Position numbers and translations under genes: made by a program. A DNA stretch of 64,000 nt, taken from contig NC_003075.7 of assembly GCF_000001735.4 (NCBI RefSeq), positions 1,055,001 through 1,119,000 on the forward strand. The letters run 5' to 3'. Below, in pieces: positions 39,731-52,700 of this stretch. Position 1 is the stretch's first letter, and each line of letters opens with the position of its first letter. A model generated the notes under the pieces. It saw only the letters and a list, made by a program, of their open reading frames with translations, was not told the DNA's origin and did not search any database. The stretch comes from Arabidopsis thaliana. Taxonomy: Eukaryota > Streptophyta > Magnoliopsida > Brassicales > Brassicaceae.

Positions 39731-40220
39731 TGTAACACCTAACTTATTTCTTCTGGATTTTTTAATTGAGTTTTTTTTTTAATAATATAGAATATTACCA
39801 AAGAGAGATGATGAGAGAAAGTTTGTTATGAAATAGATTTTCGCAAGTTTCTGTACACAAACTATATATACATGTATACTAATCTATACATTTACGGTTA
39901 AGTAAACCAAGTCTAATCTGACTAGTAAACCATAAATAACCATACACTCTAATATGCTTCCTCAAGATGAGCATTCAAAAATGTTTAAAAGGTTCATCTT
40001 GGACTTAAGATGCTCAAACTGATGAGGAACAAAGGCTTGGTGAGGATGTCAGCCACTTGATCCTCAGTTGGAACGTGAATGAGCTTGAGTTCACCATCAT
40101 CTAATCGATCACGGACTGTATGGCAGTTTATCTCTATATGTTATGTTTTGTGCGTTCGTGAAAAACCGGATTAGTAGCAATGTATATAGCAGCAATACTA
40201 TTAAAGAAAAGAATCGGTGT
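39731..40220 (-). mobile_element. Ty1/copia remnant: RNase H end and 3' LTR
   Basis: Read on the minus strand, about 40220-39990 encodes the end of a copia polyprotein: SIAAIYIATNPVFHERTKH, HIEINCHTVRDRL and HVPTEDQVADILTKPL, followed by KMNLLNIFECSS and a stop, with a 1-base frame break. The next 230 bases down to TGTAACACC (39731 on the plus strand) look like an LTR with a TATA-like segment. The rest of the element is missing. Confidence 0.75.
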
Positions 40221-42406
40221 TCATGTCTAATAAGATATTCAATAGTTATTCTTATTATTATAATATATATACAAATTAAAGAAAGCCAGCCTAAATAGGC
40301 GGGTATAAAATATAACTGTAATTTTTTTATTTATGATATTTAAATTCTAAATAGTAATTCATAGTTTTTTCATATTTCATTTAGAATTTGTTTTTTAAAT
40401 CAAACTTTTCAATCTTATAGATTTCATTTGATATACATTTTAACTAAATATTTATAATCAGAAATAAATTTTAATTCTACATAGTAACTCACACATATAT
40501 TTTTCTTAAAAACCAAATCTTAATCTTACATATTCCATTTGGCGATAAAATTTAATTATTTATTTCATCATAATAAACTGAATTTTGATTCTGAACACTT
40601 CATCTTAATCGATAAGTGCTAAATTGTTTATATCAAAATAATATGTATACATACCAAAAACAAATTATGGGAGTTAATAATATTTTTTTCAATATGTTGT
40701 AATCTCAAAACTTAATTTTATCTCATGACTTAAAATTAATAAATAAAACATAAAAAAATATAAACTAAAATTCTTATCAAGTAATCGAAAAGTAATTCAT
40801 ATAAACCATTGTTCCAAATTTATGATGTTTTCACTTATGACCATGAGTTAAAAAAATTTAGAATAAAACATAAATATAACTATACTAATATTCTCATCAC
40901 ATATTCAAAAATTCATTCTTAAGCTCATAATTTTTTCAAAAAGAATTTGTTTTCATTTAACGAATAAAAACACTATACAATGATAATTATAATTTTAATC
41001 CAATTAAAATAATGTTAAATTACTTATATTGTTATTTTGAACTACAATAGTCATTTATTTATAAGTTAATATCCATGCTAAATGATTCTTTGAAAAAACT
41101 TAATACATGCCAAAATAGACTAATAACACATATAGATACTTTTGGAGAAATATCCTAAAATAACACATGCAAATCTCCTAACTTATGAAAAGTTAACATA
41201 TTTGGCCTCTTAGTACAGTTTTGAGAATTATGTAACAAAAAGAAATGTTTTACCAATGAATGACGTTAAAGCAATGGTGGTGTTATTAAAGAGTTTTTTT
41301 TTTGTTTGGTGAAAATAAGAGAATATTGATTTGTTTATATAGAGGTGAATATTTAAAATCATTTTCCTTCTATGATTAATATTCGATTGTAAAATTTCTT
41401 CATTTATTGTATTTTATATAACAAGATTGTATAATTTCTTCATTTTTTTTTAAATTTTGAAGGAAGAAAGTTATATTTTTTCTTTTAGAATTAGTAGTTT
41501 CAAATAAGAATTAGTAACTGATTCTATTTTTATTTAATAAGATACATATAATTATCTTCTTTACATTTTGCATTATATATGAATATATACTTACATTCCT
41601 ATAATTATATTCTTTACATTAAACTTTTTTTAATATAAGATATGTATTTGTTCTTTCCTTATAAAGTTTAACTAACTTTGTTTTTTATAATTATTTTATT
41701 TACATTTTTAAAACTATATAGTTTCATTATCTTCTTTTTTTTACATTTGAAATTTTTTAAAATTGATAATAAGATTAGACATGTCAAAATCTAAGATCGA
41801 TTAAGTTGACATATGGCACAACTTTGTGAGTTACTAAATTTGAAAACCATACTTTATATAATAAGACTTCTTTTTCTTTCGCACGTCGGTTTTTTTAGTT
41901 ATGACTTATGACTAGAAATCGAAATATATTTTGGGAAATAAATGAATTTATAAAATAAGATCAAATTAAGATTTTTTTTTTGGAAAATTAGATTTGTATC
42001 ATTTTGCGTTCCAAACAAACTCATTCATATATTTTTTAGAGTTTCATTAATTTGCTAATTTAACAGTATACACTACATTTAAAATTTAAACTTTAATTTG
42101 ATTACATATCAAAAACCATTTTTTATCTGTATCATTTTTCTCTTGCATTTCTACTTCTCTTGTTCTTTAAATCATTAGTCAAAATCTGTTTTTTTGCTCT
42201 TGTTCTTCAATTCGCAGATTTTGGGTACAAGCAATGAAGTGAGACAAACTTTCAGTTGGGGTAATCCACCAATTGGGGAAGAAGGTATTTCTTTTAGTAT
42301 AACTATTAGTAAAAAAAGATGAAATGAAGCAAAATAATATGTTCTGCTTGCTATATTAGTTAATATAAAGTTTCGGAGTTTGGTAATATAGTTGATATTT
42401 TTTATT
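40221..42406. other. AT-rich repeat-like tract
   Basis: Very AT-rich, no ORF with a recognisable domain. The phrase AAATAGGCGGGTATAAAATATAAC at about 40291 resembles segments of Arabidopsis ATREP/Helitron repeats. Together with the end at 46040 this suggests old Helitron DNA split by later insertions. Confidence 0.35.
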
Positions 42407-45155
42407 ACTGGTTTGATGTTTTTTTTTTTTCTTTCATAAATTTCCAATTAACCAAAAGAAGTTGCAATACAAAGCCAAAAGGCCAACACAGCACGCAGGC
42501 CTGAAAGAACAAAGAACAACCAATTACAAGCTTAAAAGGCTAGATCAAAGGCAGAAGCCCAGAAGGCCCAAGCCATCACAGCAGACGGCCAAGGAGCTAG
42601 AACACCAAAGCCCGAACCTTTGAAACCTGCACAAGGAGAAAGCATCAGACTTGAGGAGGATCTCTATTGAGGAAGAGAGAAAACCAAGAACCCAAAAGCG
42701 AGAGTCCGGATCTCCCAGGAGCGCGGGAGCGAGAGAGAGGATCCAACCGAGCCCTTATCACCATCTGAATTTCCTTAGTGATAAGATGAGAAGGCCGCCT
42801 GATTTCAGAGTGAATACGAGCATTACGCTCTTTCCAAATAAAGTAGACAGAAGCTTGGAAGAGAAGCTTGATAATGAGCATTAGATTCTTGTCCCTTGTA
42901 GCCGAATTAAGCCACAGCAAGCAATTCATGAACTGAGGAGGCGGCTAAAATCCAACCGCCCTCATAAAGAAGGTCCAAATTCTTGAGCTGAACCTACAAG
43001 CAAAGAAGAGATGGTCCCGAGTTTCATCGACCAAGTTACACAGAACACACTCAGCAGGAACAATGAGCCCCCAACTTCTTAACCTGTCCCGAGTGTGTAA
43101 CCTGTTCCAAGCAGTTACCCATGAGATGAAAGCATGCTTAGGAACCTGATTTGTAAACCAAACTGCCTTGTGCCAAGAGACTGAGACAGAAAAAGGTTGG
43201 AGAGCTCTCCAAGTATCCGCTGTAGAAAACTTTGAAGAAGGCACTCGATCACCCACTTTCCAAAGATAAGAGTCATCATGCTCACAATCAACCAAATTCC
43301 CAACAGGAGGAAGAAGAGATTTCAGAAGAAGAATAACCGGATTCCTGCTTCTACTAGAGGCAATCCACCAGTCATCGTTCCTAATGGCGTCCCTGACAAC
43401 AGAGGTAATGGAAAGCCCAACCAGCTGAGGACCGGTCAACCCCGTTAAGTGTATAAGCGGTCCATGACCTGTCCAATTATCCTGCCAAAACCTAGCAGTG
43501 ATTCCTGAACCAACTTCGCAAATAACAAAAGGACGAGCAACTTCTCTAAGTTTACAGAGCTTCCTCCAAACCCAGCTGCCCGAAAGATAGGGATTAAGAT
43601 TTCAAAAGTTCCTACGGCCGAGTAGATGCAACCGGACCCAAGAGACCCATAAGGAACCCGAAGCAGTAAACAACAGCCAAATCAGCTTGAGAGCAAGGAC
43701 CTTATTCCAAGAAGATAATCTTTTTAAACCCAATCCACCACTCTCCTTAGAAGAACACACTATATCCCAAGAGATTTTTGCTTCACGAGCTGAGTTTGGA
43801 GCTCCGGACCATAAGAACGCGTTGCACATCTGCTCTAACTTATGAAGGCATTGGTTGGGGAGGATAAATATCGAAGCCCAAAAGTTGATTGTGGAGTAAA
43901 TAACAGATTTCAAGAGCTGCAATCTACCAGCAAAGGAGAGGTGCCTTGCAGTCCAAGACGTGAACCTTGAATTTATCCTATCCACAAGAGGCTGGTAATC
44001 GTGCTTTTTCATTTTTTGGGACATAAGAGGCACTCCTAAATAACGGACAGGCAGAGAACCTTGTGAAACACCAAGACTAGCTGCCATAATCCGATTCCTT
44101 TCAAAGTTACCACCATCTAAAAGTAAGGCCGTCTTCTGCAGATTAATTCCAAGGCCCGAACCTTTCTTAAACACGTCTAGAATATCCAGGATGGCAACAA
44201 GAGAAGACAGAGACCCATCACAGAAAACCAAAAAATCATCTGCAAAACTCAAATGAGTGATCATAGGAGCCAAACACTTGGGATGCAGAACAAACCGGCC
44301 CTCCACTGCTCCCAAATCCAAAGATCTGGCCAGAATATCCATTACTAACACAAACAGATGGGAGGACATAGGATCTCCTTGGCGGATGCCTTTCTTTCCT
44401 ACGAAGAAGCCAATCAATTCACCATTATAAGCGATGCTATAAGAGGGAGTAGAAATGCAAACCCATATCCAATTTATAAAAATGGGAGGAAGATTCAAGG
44501 CTTTGAGGATATTGATGAGAAACTCCCAATTGACGTTATCATAAGCCTTGGTTAGATCAACCTGAAGACAGCCTCTAGAAGTATCACCTTCAGCTTGGAA
44601 GTTGTCCACTAGCTCAGACGCCAAGAGAACATTTTCACAGAGAAGCCGCCCCTTAATAAATCCAACCTGGTTGGATTGAACCGCTTGATCAATGAACAGG
44701 TTGAGTCTCTTAGAGATAAGGCGAGTAATCACCTTGTAGATTGTGGTACAACAAGCCACCGGACGAAAGAGATTGAGCTGATCAGCCCCGGGAACCTTAG
44801 GAATAAGAGTAATGGCAGTGGCATTAAACCCTTTCAACAAATGACCTGTCAGGAAAAATTCCTTAATAGCTGCAATAAAACTTTCCTTTACAATAGGCCA
44901 AGCTTCCAAGAAGAATTCCACTGGAAACCCGTCTGGACCAGGCGCCTTGTTCCTAGGCATAGAGAATAAGGCCATAGTGATCTCTTCATCACTAGGAATA
45001 GCTGTTAACTGAGTAGCCAAGGAGGAGTCACACCTAAAAGGATGAAGAGACTGAATTCGTTCAACGGAGAAGGGGGTCACATCATCATTAGGGGGCCTAA
45101 CAGATGAGTATAATAGGAGATAAGCATACCCTTAAGAGACTGGTTTGATGTTTTT
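42407..45155 (-). mobile_element. LINE (non-LTR retrotransposon), 5'-truncated, with target duplications
   Basis: The same 17 bases, ACTGGTTTGATGTTTTT, flank the element at 42407-42423 and 45139-45155. The body (42424-45138) ends in a poly-A tract on the minus strand. The minus strand encodes the end of ORF2: reverse transcriptase with PRNKAPGPDGFPVEFF, DLTKAYDNVNWEFL, LTFADD-type LSFADDFLVF and GIRQGDPMS (43602-45080). After it come a zf-RVT-like Cys region (CVLCNLVDETRDHLFFAC) and a tail. The frame is broken by two stops, at 43602-43604 (TGA) and 42945-42947 (TAG), with the frame unchanged around them. There is no endonuclease domain or ORF1, so it is dead on arrival. The exact target duplications suggest a fairly young insertion. 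Confidence 0.93.
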
Positions 45156-46041
45156 CATGATATAAACTTTTTCGTAATGTAATTAGTGGTTAATGATTTT
45201 TGATTGTTTTATAATTTTCATGATGTAATGATAAATAGTGATTTCTGATATTTTATGAGATATTTTTTTCATTATGTAATCTACATATACATTTTTGGAG
45301 CCATTTTACCAAATAAATCCTAGATTTGAAGTTATTTACAATAATGCCATTAGCATTAAATCTTTTTTTCAAACTAATTAATTTTACTTTACATTCTTAA
45401 TTTAAATTGTCAATCACATTATCAATCAAATTTAATCCAAACAAACTTCACATCAATCCCTTAAAATTAGCATAAACATATTTGTTAACAATATTTTAAA
45501 ACAAAGTTTTTTATTTAAATAAATATTATTCTTACTAAACGTTTTTGTTTAAATAAATAAATCATGTATTTGAACTTATTTACAATGTCATGCTTAATTA
45601 TTTAGGAATGAAAATATTTAATTAAAGATCTAAATCTTCTAAATCCTTGCTTTTAGATTTATTATGTCATTACCTAAAAGGTAAAAAATATTAACTTTTT
45701 AAATATAATTATTTCTATATTTAAACTTAATAAAACGTTATCAATATTTAAACTTTTAAAAAGTTTAATATATCACAATTTTTTAACATCATTATATAAT
45801 ATATAGAGTTTAAAAAAAAATCAAAATTTTTTCCGTGATTCGAAATTTTAAAAATGAAAATATATTAACCAATTGACGAAAAATATGTGGTTCAATGTCC
45901 CGCATCGACTAAAATATTTAAACAAATGATTCATAAACATATCATAAATAAGATCAACATTAATAAAATAAATGATATTTTTATATATACTAACTTTAAA
46001 AATAAATTGTTTCCGCGGTACACCGTAAGTTAAAATCTAGT
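45156..46041 (+). mobile_element. Helitron-like 3' end
   Basis: The AT-rich tract ends TTTCCGCGGTACACCGTAAG, then TTAAAATCTAG (CTAG at 46037-46040) followed by T. ATREP/Helitron elements end in CTRR just after a short hairpin like CCGCGGTACACCG and insert between A and T. The 5' end is not defined; the LINE probably inserted into this element. Homology was not checked. Confidence 0.5.
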
Positions 46042-46388
46042 ACTTATGTAATACTAATAATGGTATCTTTTCATGATGAGGGAAAAAAAACATTTTTTAT
46101 AAACCATATCACAATATAATGAATTCCAAAAGTCATTTGGGTAACTTCCTAACCTCTAATTAGTAATTTAAGTATTTAACTATATCAAACAAGTTAAAAT
46201 ATTATGCTATTTATGCTCCTTTTTCTTTTCAACTAGTTTTCTATATATAAATAAACAAACGAGTTTGTACAAAAAAAACAACGAGTTGACTTTTCAACGC
46301 TGTTAGATTTTTAGTTTTTTATAGATAGATCTATAACTGCATCAACGGTCAAGATAATTGATCGCAAATGATACGCTCTAGAACTTCG

Positions 46389-46397
46389 CCACGTGTC
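46389..46397. promoter_or_regulatory. G-box/ABRE-like site upstream of XXT2
   Basis: CCACGTGTC lies about 240 bp before the XXT2 start. The ACGTGTC core is the usual ABA-response element bound by bZIP factors. Its use is inferred. Confidence 0.4.
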
Positions 46398-46637
46398 AAC
46401 AACGCTACTAACTCATCACTACCACCGACAATTAAGTGAAATCAGACAATCTTAACTGTCGTGTCCAAAAACACAAAAACTCTCCTCGCTTCTCTTCTCT
46501 TGTTGTAGTAAGTAACTTTGGTAATTAACAGTGTTATTATCAAATTCGAATCTCTTACATTAATGGAAACTCAGATCTTCTCTTAAAAACACATAAAGCA
46601 CAGATCTTTTACAGAGAATCTTGTAAGAAGAAAGAAG

Positions 46638-48345
46638 ATGATTGAGAGGTGTTTAGGAGCTTACCGGTGCCGGAGAATCCAAAGAGCTTTACGCCAATTA
46701 AAGGTAACGATTCTCTGTCTTCTTCTTACCGTTGTTGTCCTACGTAGCACAATCGGCGCCGGTAAATTCGGAACTCCGGAGCAAGATCTTGACGAGATCC
46801 GTCAACATTTCCACGCACGCAAACGAGGTGAGCCTCACCGTGTCCTCGAAGAAATTCAGACCGGAGGAGATTCTTCTTCCGGTGACGGTGGAGGTAATTC
46901 CGGTGGGAGTAATAACTACGAGACGTTTGACATCAACAAGATTTTCGTTGACGAAGGTGAAGAAGAGAAACCCGACCCGAATAAACCTTACACTCTCGGA
47001 CCCAAGATATCAGATTGGGATGAGCAGAGATCTGATTGGTTAGCTAAGAACCCTAGCTTCCCTAATTTCATCGGACCTAACAAGCCACGTGTTCTTTTGG
47101 TGACTGGTTCGGCGCCAAAACCATGTGAGAATCCTGTCGGTGATCATTACCTCTTGAAATCGATCAAGAACAAGATCGATTACTGTAGGTTACATGGGAT
47201 CGAGATCTTCTACAACATGGCTCTTCTCGATGCAGAGATGGCTGGTTTTTGGGCAAAGCTTCCATTGATTAGGAAGCTTTTGTTGTCACATCCTGAGATT
47301 GAGTTTCTTTGGTGGATGGATAGTGATGCTATGTTTACAGATATGGCTTTTGAGCTTCCATGGGAGAGGTATAAAGATTACAATCTGGTGATGCATGGAT
47401 GGAATGAGATGGTTTATGATCAGAAGAATTGGATTGGGTTGAATACAGGGAGTTTCTTGCTTAGGAACAATCAATGGGCACTTGATTTGCTTGATACTTG
47501 GGCTCCCATGGGTCCTAAAGGGAAGATCCGTGAAGAAGCGGGTAAGGTTTTGACCCGTGAGCTCAAGGATAGACCGGTGTTCGAAGCTGATGATCAGTCT
47601 GCTATGGTTTATCTGTTGGCTACTCAGCGAGACGCTTGGGGCAATAAGGTACAAACTGATTTTGACTGGTATATAACTATGAACTTGATTCCATTTCAGC
47701 ATTGGTTTGATGTGGAAAAAAAAAAAAACTAAATTTGGAAACTTGTGGTTTGCTTGTTGTGGTTTATCATGTCTCTTGAACATCAAAAATAACAATGTGA
47801 GTTGCTTTTTGTGGTTTATCATGTCTCTTGATCATCAAAAATGACAATGTGAGTTGCATCTTGTGGTTTCTGACATCTGTGTAAGGGTCTATTATTGAAG
47901 TAAACTCAAATCTTTGCTTGGTTTGGATTTTGTTGAGCTACTCATTTGAGCCACTGCATTGTTGTTATAGGTGTACCTAGAAAGTGGATACTATCTTCAC
48001 GGTTACTGGGGGATTCTTGTGGACAGATATGAAGAAATGATAGAAAACTACCACCCGGGTCTAGGAGATCACAGATGGCCATTGGTGACTCACTTTGTCG
48101 GTTGCAAACCGTGTGGGAAATTTGGTGATTACCCGGTGGAACGGTGTCTAAAACAAATGGACAGAGCCTTTAACTTTGGAGATAACCAGATTCTGCAAAT
48201 CTATGGTTTCACTCACAAATCTTTGGCTAGTCGTAAAGTCAAGAGAGTGCGGAACGAGACTAGCAATCCGTTGGAGATGAAAGACGAGCTCGGGTTGCTT
48301 CATCCGGCGTTTAAGGCGGTTAAGGTACAAACCAATCAAGTTTGA
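46638..48345 (+). CDS. XXT2: Xyloglucan alpha-1,6-xylosyltransferase 2
   Basis: Two exons (46638-47648 and 47971-48345), 461 aa. It is a GT34 family Golgi type II membrane protein: short basic cytosolic end, one membrane anchor (VTILCLLLTVVVLRSTIG, about residues 23-40), a Gly/Ser-rich stem (GGNSGGSNN), then the catalytic domain. The donor UDP-xylose/Mn site is the DxD motif in LWWMDSDAMF; other conserved pieces are NTGSFLLRN, ADDQSAMVYLL and THFVGCKPC. It adds xylose to the glucan backbone of xyloglucan in primary walls, redundantly with XXT1; the double mutant lacks detectable xyloglucan. The frame continues past exon 1 for some codons, but the GT-AG intron restores YLESGYYLHGYWG. It matches AT4G02500 and is the intact member of a duplicated block. 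Confidence 0.97.
47758..47861 (+). repeat. 52-bp tandem duplication in the XXT2 intron
   Basis: The unit starting TGTGGTTTATCATGTCTCTT occurs at 47758 and 47810, 52 bp apart, with a partial third start at about 47862 (TGTGGTTTC). It lies wholly in the intron. Confidence 0.85.
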
Positions 48346-49765
48346 ATCGGTTTTGCGTTTAGGATTTGTGTTATGTTTCTCGCTATATTTATGTCTTGTG
48401 TCTTTGCTTGTTGTTGTACTAAGATGGATGATAAAGTATTGTGCAGAGACATCAGTTAATTCTTTGGTTTTACTTTGTCTCTACGTCTAGAGTTCTATTA
48501 CGAAATCAAAATGTTGTTTTTCTTCCTTTTTGTTCTTTGTAATCCATTAGAACTTGAGATTTTGTAGCTTCATGGATCAATAATCTGTGTTAATTCAAGA
48601 ACTTTTTTTTAACCTGATTTCACATTCAACTAATTATTTACTTTTAGTATGCAAAATGTGAAAAAATCACATTGAGTTAGTATAGTTCTGAGATCATATT
48701 CACAAGTTTTGTGTAGTTTAGGAGTTTAATTCGAAAAACAAAATTTGGCATGTGGTCAGATTCTTTTGCAGTATGGGTTGTTGTATCTGAAATCTGAATG
48801 TCTTTAATTGATAATAAAATCATGTATACGGGCTATTATTAGGGGGAGGCCTTATAAAAGCCCATCTGAAAACTAAAATCACGGCCTAATATATGGAATC
48901 CGTGTTATACAAAAATCCAAGATAATTCGTAGATAATGGTGAGAAAATCGTTTGTGGCCAAGCAATTTCGGGTAGGGAGGATCAACAAAGATACAAAAAA
49001 GATTTCTTTCTTCTTTATAAAACCCAAATCTCAAAATGTTATCTCGTTTTTTATTTTAAATGTTTTATTTTATTTTGTTGTTGTGTGGTTTTTTTGGTTT
49101 TTAGTAAAGAGAAGATATAACAAAACCCTAATTCTCATGAGTTCAAAAACCCTAGATTTAGTGAGCCCATCAAAACATTTTCCATTGGGGAAGATTTTAA
49201 CATTTGGAGAATTGTGCATAATAAAAACAAAATATTAAACAGTAAATACTTTCCAAAAAGTGACTAAAATATTCTAAATTTACTCAACAAAAATTGAAAA
49301 TTCTTGACAAAAAAATTACTGTTTTTTAAAATGATACAATGTTTTTCAAATTTTAACCACAAATGATTATTGTACTTCTTCCTCAAATAAAAAAAGAAAC
49401 TCTATATATTTTGGCTTGAGCCAATGAAGCGACACAGTTTAAAGCGTAGCACAAAAGAGAGCCCTCTTGGAAACTTCACCAACATAGAAGCGAGGGTAAT
49501 TCGGTAATTTCATCATCATCCTCAAAACACAAACTGAGAAGATAAAATCCCAAGGCAAAGAAGAAAAACGAAGAGTCATTTTTTGTTCGCCGAGTGACCT
49601 TATCTCTCCCAATTCTCTCTTCTTCAAAAGAGAGAGAGCAGCCAAATTCTCAATCATAAAAACCTTCACACAAAAAAGGGTAAATTCCTTTAAACCCTAT
49701 CTATCTATCGCTATCTCCTTCCTCCACAAGTTTGGCGGAGAAAGAGTCTCAGTAGCAAAGCGGAA
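48346..49765. other. XXT2 3' region and TOC159 promoter/5' UTR
   Basis: XXT2 3' UTR covers roughly the first 200 bp. The rest is AT-rich and ends in the TOC159 promoter, with GA-rich and TCTATCTATC sequence near the start codon. ORFs at 48936-49238 and 49439-49669 have no domain and no splice support. Confidence 0.5.
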
Positions 49766-52700
49766 ATGGACTCAAAGTCGGTTACTCCAGAACCAACCAA
49801 CCCCTTCTACGCTTCTTCGGGGCAATCAGGTTTTTCTTCTTTCTCGTTTATATCTTCTTTAATCTGCGTTTTTGGGAATAGGGTTTTAATCGGAAGGATA
49901 TTTTGTTATCAGGAAAAACCTATGCTTCTGTTGTCGCCGCCGCTGCTGCTGCAGCCGCCGATAAGGAGGATGGTGGTGCTGTGAGTAGTGCCAAGGAGTT
50001 GGATTCCTCATCGGAGGCTGTGTCTGGTAATTCGGATAAGGTTGGAGCTGATGATTTATCTGACTCCGAGAAGGAGAAGCCGAATTTGGTGGGTGATGGG
50101 AAGGTTTCCGACGAGGTGGATGGTTCTTTAAAGGAGGATTCTACTACTCCTGAGGCTACTCCGAAGCCTGAGGTGGTTTCTGGTGAGACAATTGGTGTAG
50201 ATGATGTTTCATCGTTATCTCCGAAGCCGGAGGCTGTTTCTGATGGTGTAGGGGTTGTGGAGGAGAATAAGAAGGTTAAGGAGGACGTGGAGGATATTAA
50301 AGACGATGGTGAGAGTAAGATTGAAAATGGGAGTGTTGATGTTGATGTGAAACAGGCTTCCACAGATGGGGAGAGTGAGAGTAAAGTGAAGGATGTGGAA
50401 GAAGAAGATGTTGGAACAAAAAAAGATGATGAGGGGGAGAGTGAGTTGGGTGGAAAAGTTGATGTTGACGATAAAAGTGATAATGTTATTGAAGAAGAGG
50501 GTGTGGAGTTAACTGATAAAGGAGACGTCATTGTGAACTCGTCCCCTGTAGAATCAGTGCATGTTGATGTGGCAAAACCAGGGGTGGTTGTTGTAGGAGA
50601 CGCAGAGGGAAGTGAGGAGTTGAAGATTAATGCTGATGCTGAAACTCTTGAAGTGGCTAATAAGTTTGATCAAATTGGGGATGATGATAGTGGTGAATTT
50701 GAACCTGTGTCTGACAAGGCCATTGAGGAGGTAGAAGAAAAATTTACTAGCGAATCAGACTCTATTGCAGACTCCTCTAAGTTAGAATCTGTGGATACCA
50801 GTGCTGTAGAGCCAGAGGTTGTAGCTGCCGAGAGTGGGAGTGAACCAAAGGATGTGGAAAAAGCCAACGGATTGGAGAAGGGTATGACTTATGCTGAAGT
50901 AATCAAGGCAGCTAGTGCAGTAGCTGACAATGGAACCAAAGAGGAGGAGAGTGTGCTCGGTGGCATAGTCGATGATGCAGAAGAAGGTGTTAAGTTAAAC
51001 AACAAAGGAGACTTTGTGGTGGACTCATCTGCTATTGAAGCTGTGAATGTAGATGTGGCAAAGCCAGGGGTTGTTGTTGTTGGAGACGTAGAGGTGAGTG
51101 AGGTGCTGGAAACTGATGGCAACATCCCTGATGTGCATAATAAGTTTGATCCAATTGGCCAAGGTGAAGGTGGTGAAGTTGAACTTGAATCCGATAAAGC
51201 CACAGAGGAGGGAGGAGGAAAGTTGGTTAGTGAAGGAGACTCTATGGTTGACTCCTCTGTGGTGGACTCTGTTGATGCTGATATCAATGTTGCAGAGCCA
51301 GGGGTTGTGGTTGTCGGGGCGGCTAAGGAGGCTGTAATTAAGGAAGATGATAAAGATGATGAGGTTGACAAGACCATCTCAAATATTGAGGAACCTGATG
51401 ACCTGACTGCTGCATATGATGGAAATTTTGAATTGGCTGTTAAGGAAATATCAGAGGCTGCCAAAGTAGAGCCAGACGAACCAAAAGTAGGTGTGGAAGT
51501 AGAAGAATTGCCTGTTTCTGAAAGTTTAAAAGTGGGTTCAGTTGATGCAGAAGAGGATTCAATTCCTGCAGCTGAGTCACAGTTTGAGGTTCGGAAAGTT
51601 GTCGAAGGGGACAGTGCTGAAGAGGATGAAAACAAGCTCCCAGTCGAAGACATTGTTTCTTCTCGTGAGTTTAGCTTTGGAGGCAAGGAAGTGGACCAGG
51701 AACCTTCTGGCGAAGGTGTTACCAGGGTTGATGGGTCTGAAAGTGAAGAAGAAACTGAAGAGATGATATTTGGGAGTTCTGAAGCTGCAAAACAGTTCTT
51801 AGCAGAGTTGGAAAAGGCTTCTTCTGGTATAGAGGCACATTCTGATGAAGCAAACATTTCTAACAATATGTCAGATAGGATTGATGGCCAGATTGTCACC
51901 GATTCTGACGAGGATGTAGACACAGAGGATGAAGGTGAGGAGAAAATGTTTGATACTGCAGCTTTGGCTGCGCTTTTGAAGGCAGCCACTGGTGGTGGAA
52001 GTTCAGAAGGTGGCAATTTTACCATAACATCTCAGGATGGCACGAAGCTTTTCTCTATGGATCGACCTGCTGGTTTGAGTTCATCGTTAAGGCCCTTGAA
52101 GCCTGCAGCAGCTCCACGTGCAAACCGTTCCAACATCTTTTCCAATTCTAATGTCACAATGGCAGATGAGACTGAGATTAACTTGAGCGAGGAAGAGAAA
52201 CAGAAATTAGAAAAGTTGCAAAGCCTCCGTGTGAAGTTTTTGCGGCTTTTGCAAAGGTTGGGTCATTCGGCAGAAGATTCAATTGCAGCGCAGGTTCTTT
52301 ACCGTCTTGCACTACTTGCTGGGAGACAAGCAGGGCAGTTATTCAGTCTTGATGCTGCAAAGAAGAAGGCTGTGGAGTCTGAGGCTGAGGGCAACGAAGA
52401 ATTGATCTTCTCCCTAAACATACTGGTCCTTGGAAAAGCCGGGGTGGGAAAAAGTGCTACTATAAATTCCATTTTGGGAAACCAGATTGCGTCCATTGAT
52501 GCTTTTGGGCTCTCAACCACTTCGGTTAGAGAAATTTCTGGAACGGTGAATGGTGTCAAGATTACCTTTATTGATACTCCGGGTTTGAAGTCTGCTGCGA
52601 TGGATCAAAGTACAAATGCAAAAATGTTGTCCTCTGTAAAGAAGGTAATGAAGAAGTGTCCCCCTGATATTGTACTATATGTAGATCGTCTTGACACCCA

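Noticed and set aside
48936..49238. 100-aa plus-strand ORF with a hydrophobic stretch
   Set aside because: AT-rich promoter region, Phe/Lys-heavy composition, no domain and no splice sites.
49920..52025. Long minus-strand ORFs (203 and 378 aa) opposite TOC159
   Set aside because: They mirror the Glu/Asp/Val-rich acidic domain, giving Ser/Pro/Thr-rich text without domains. The plus strand is a well-known protein.
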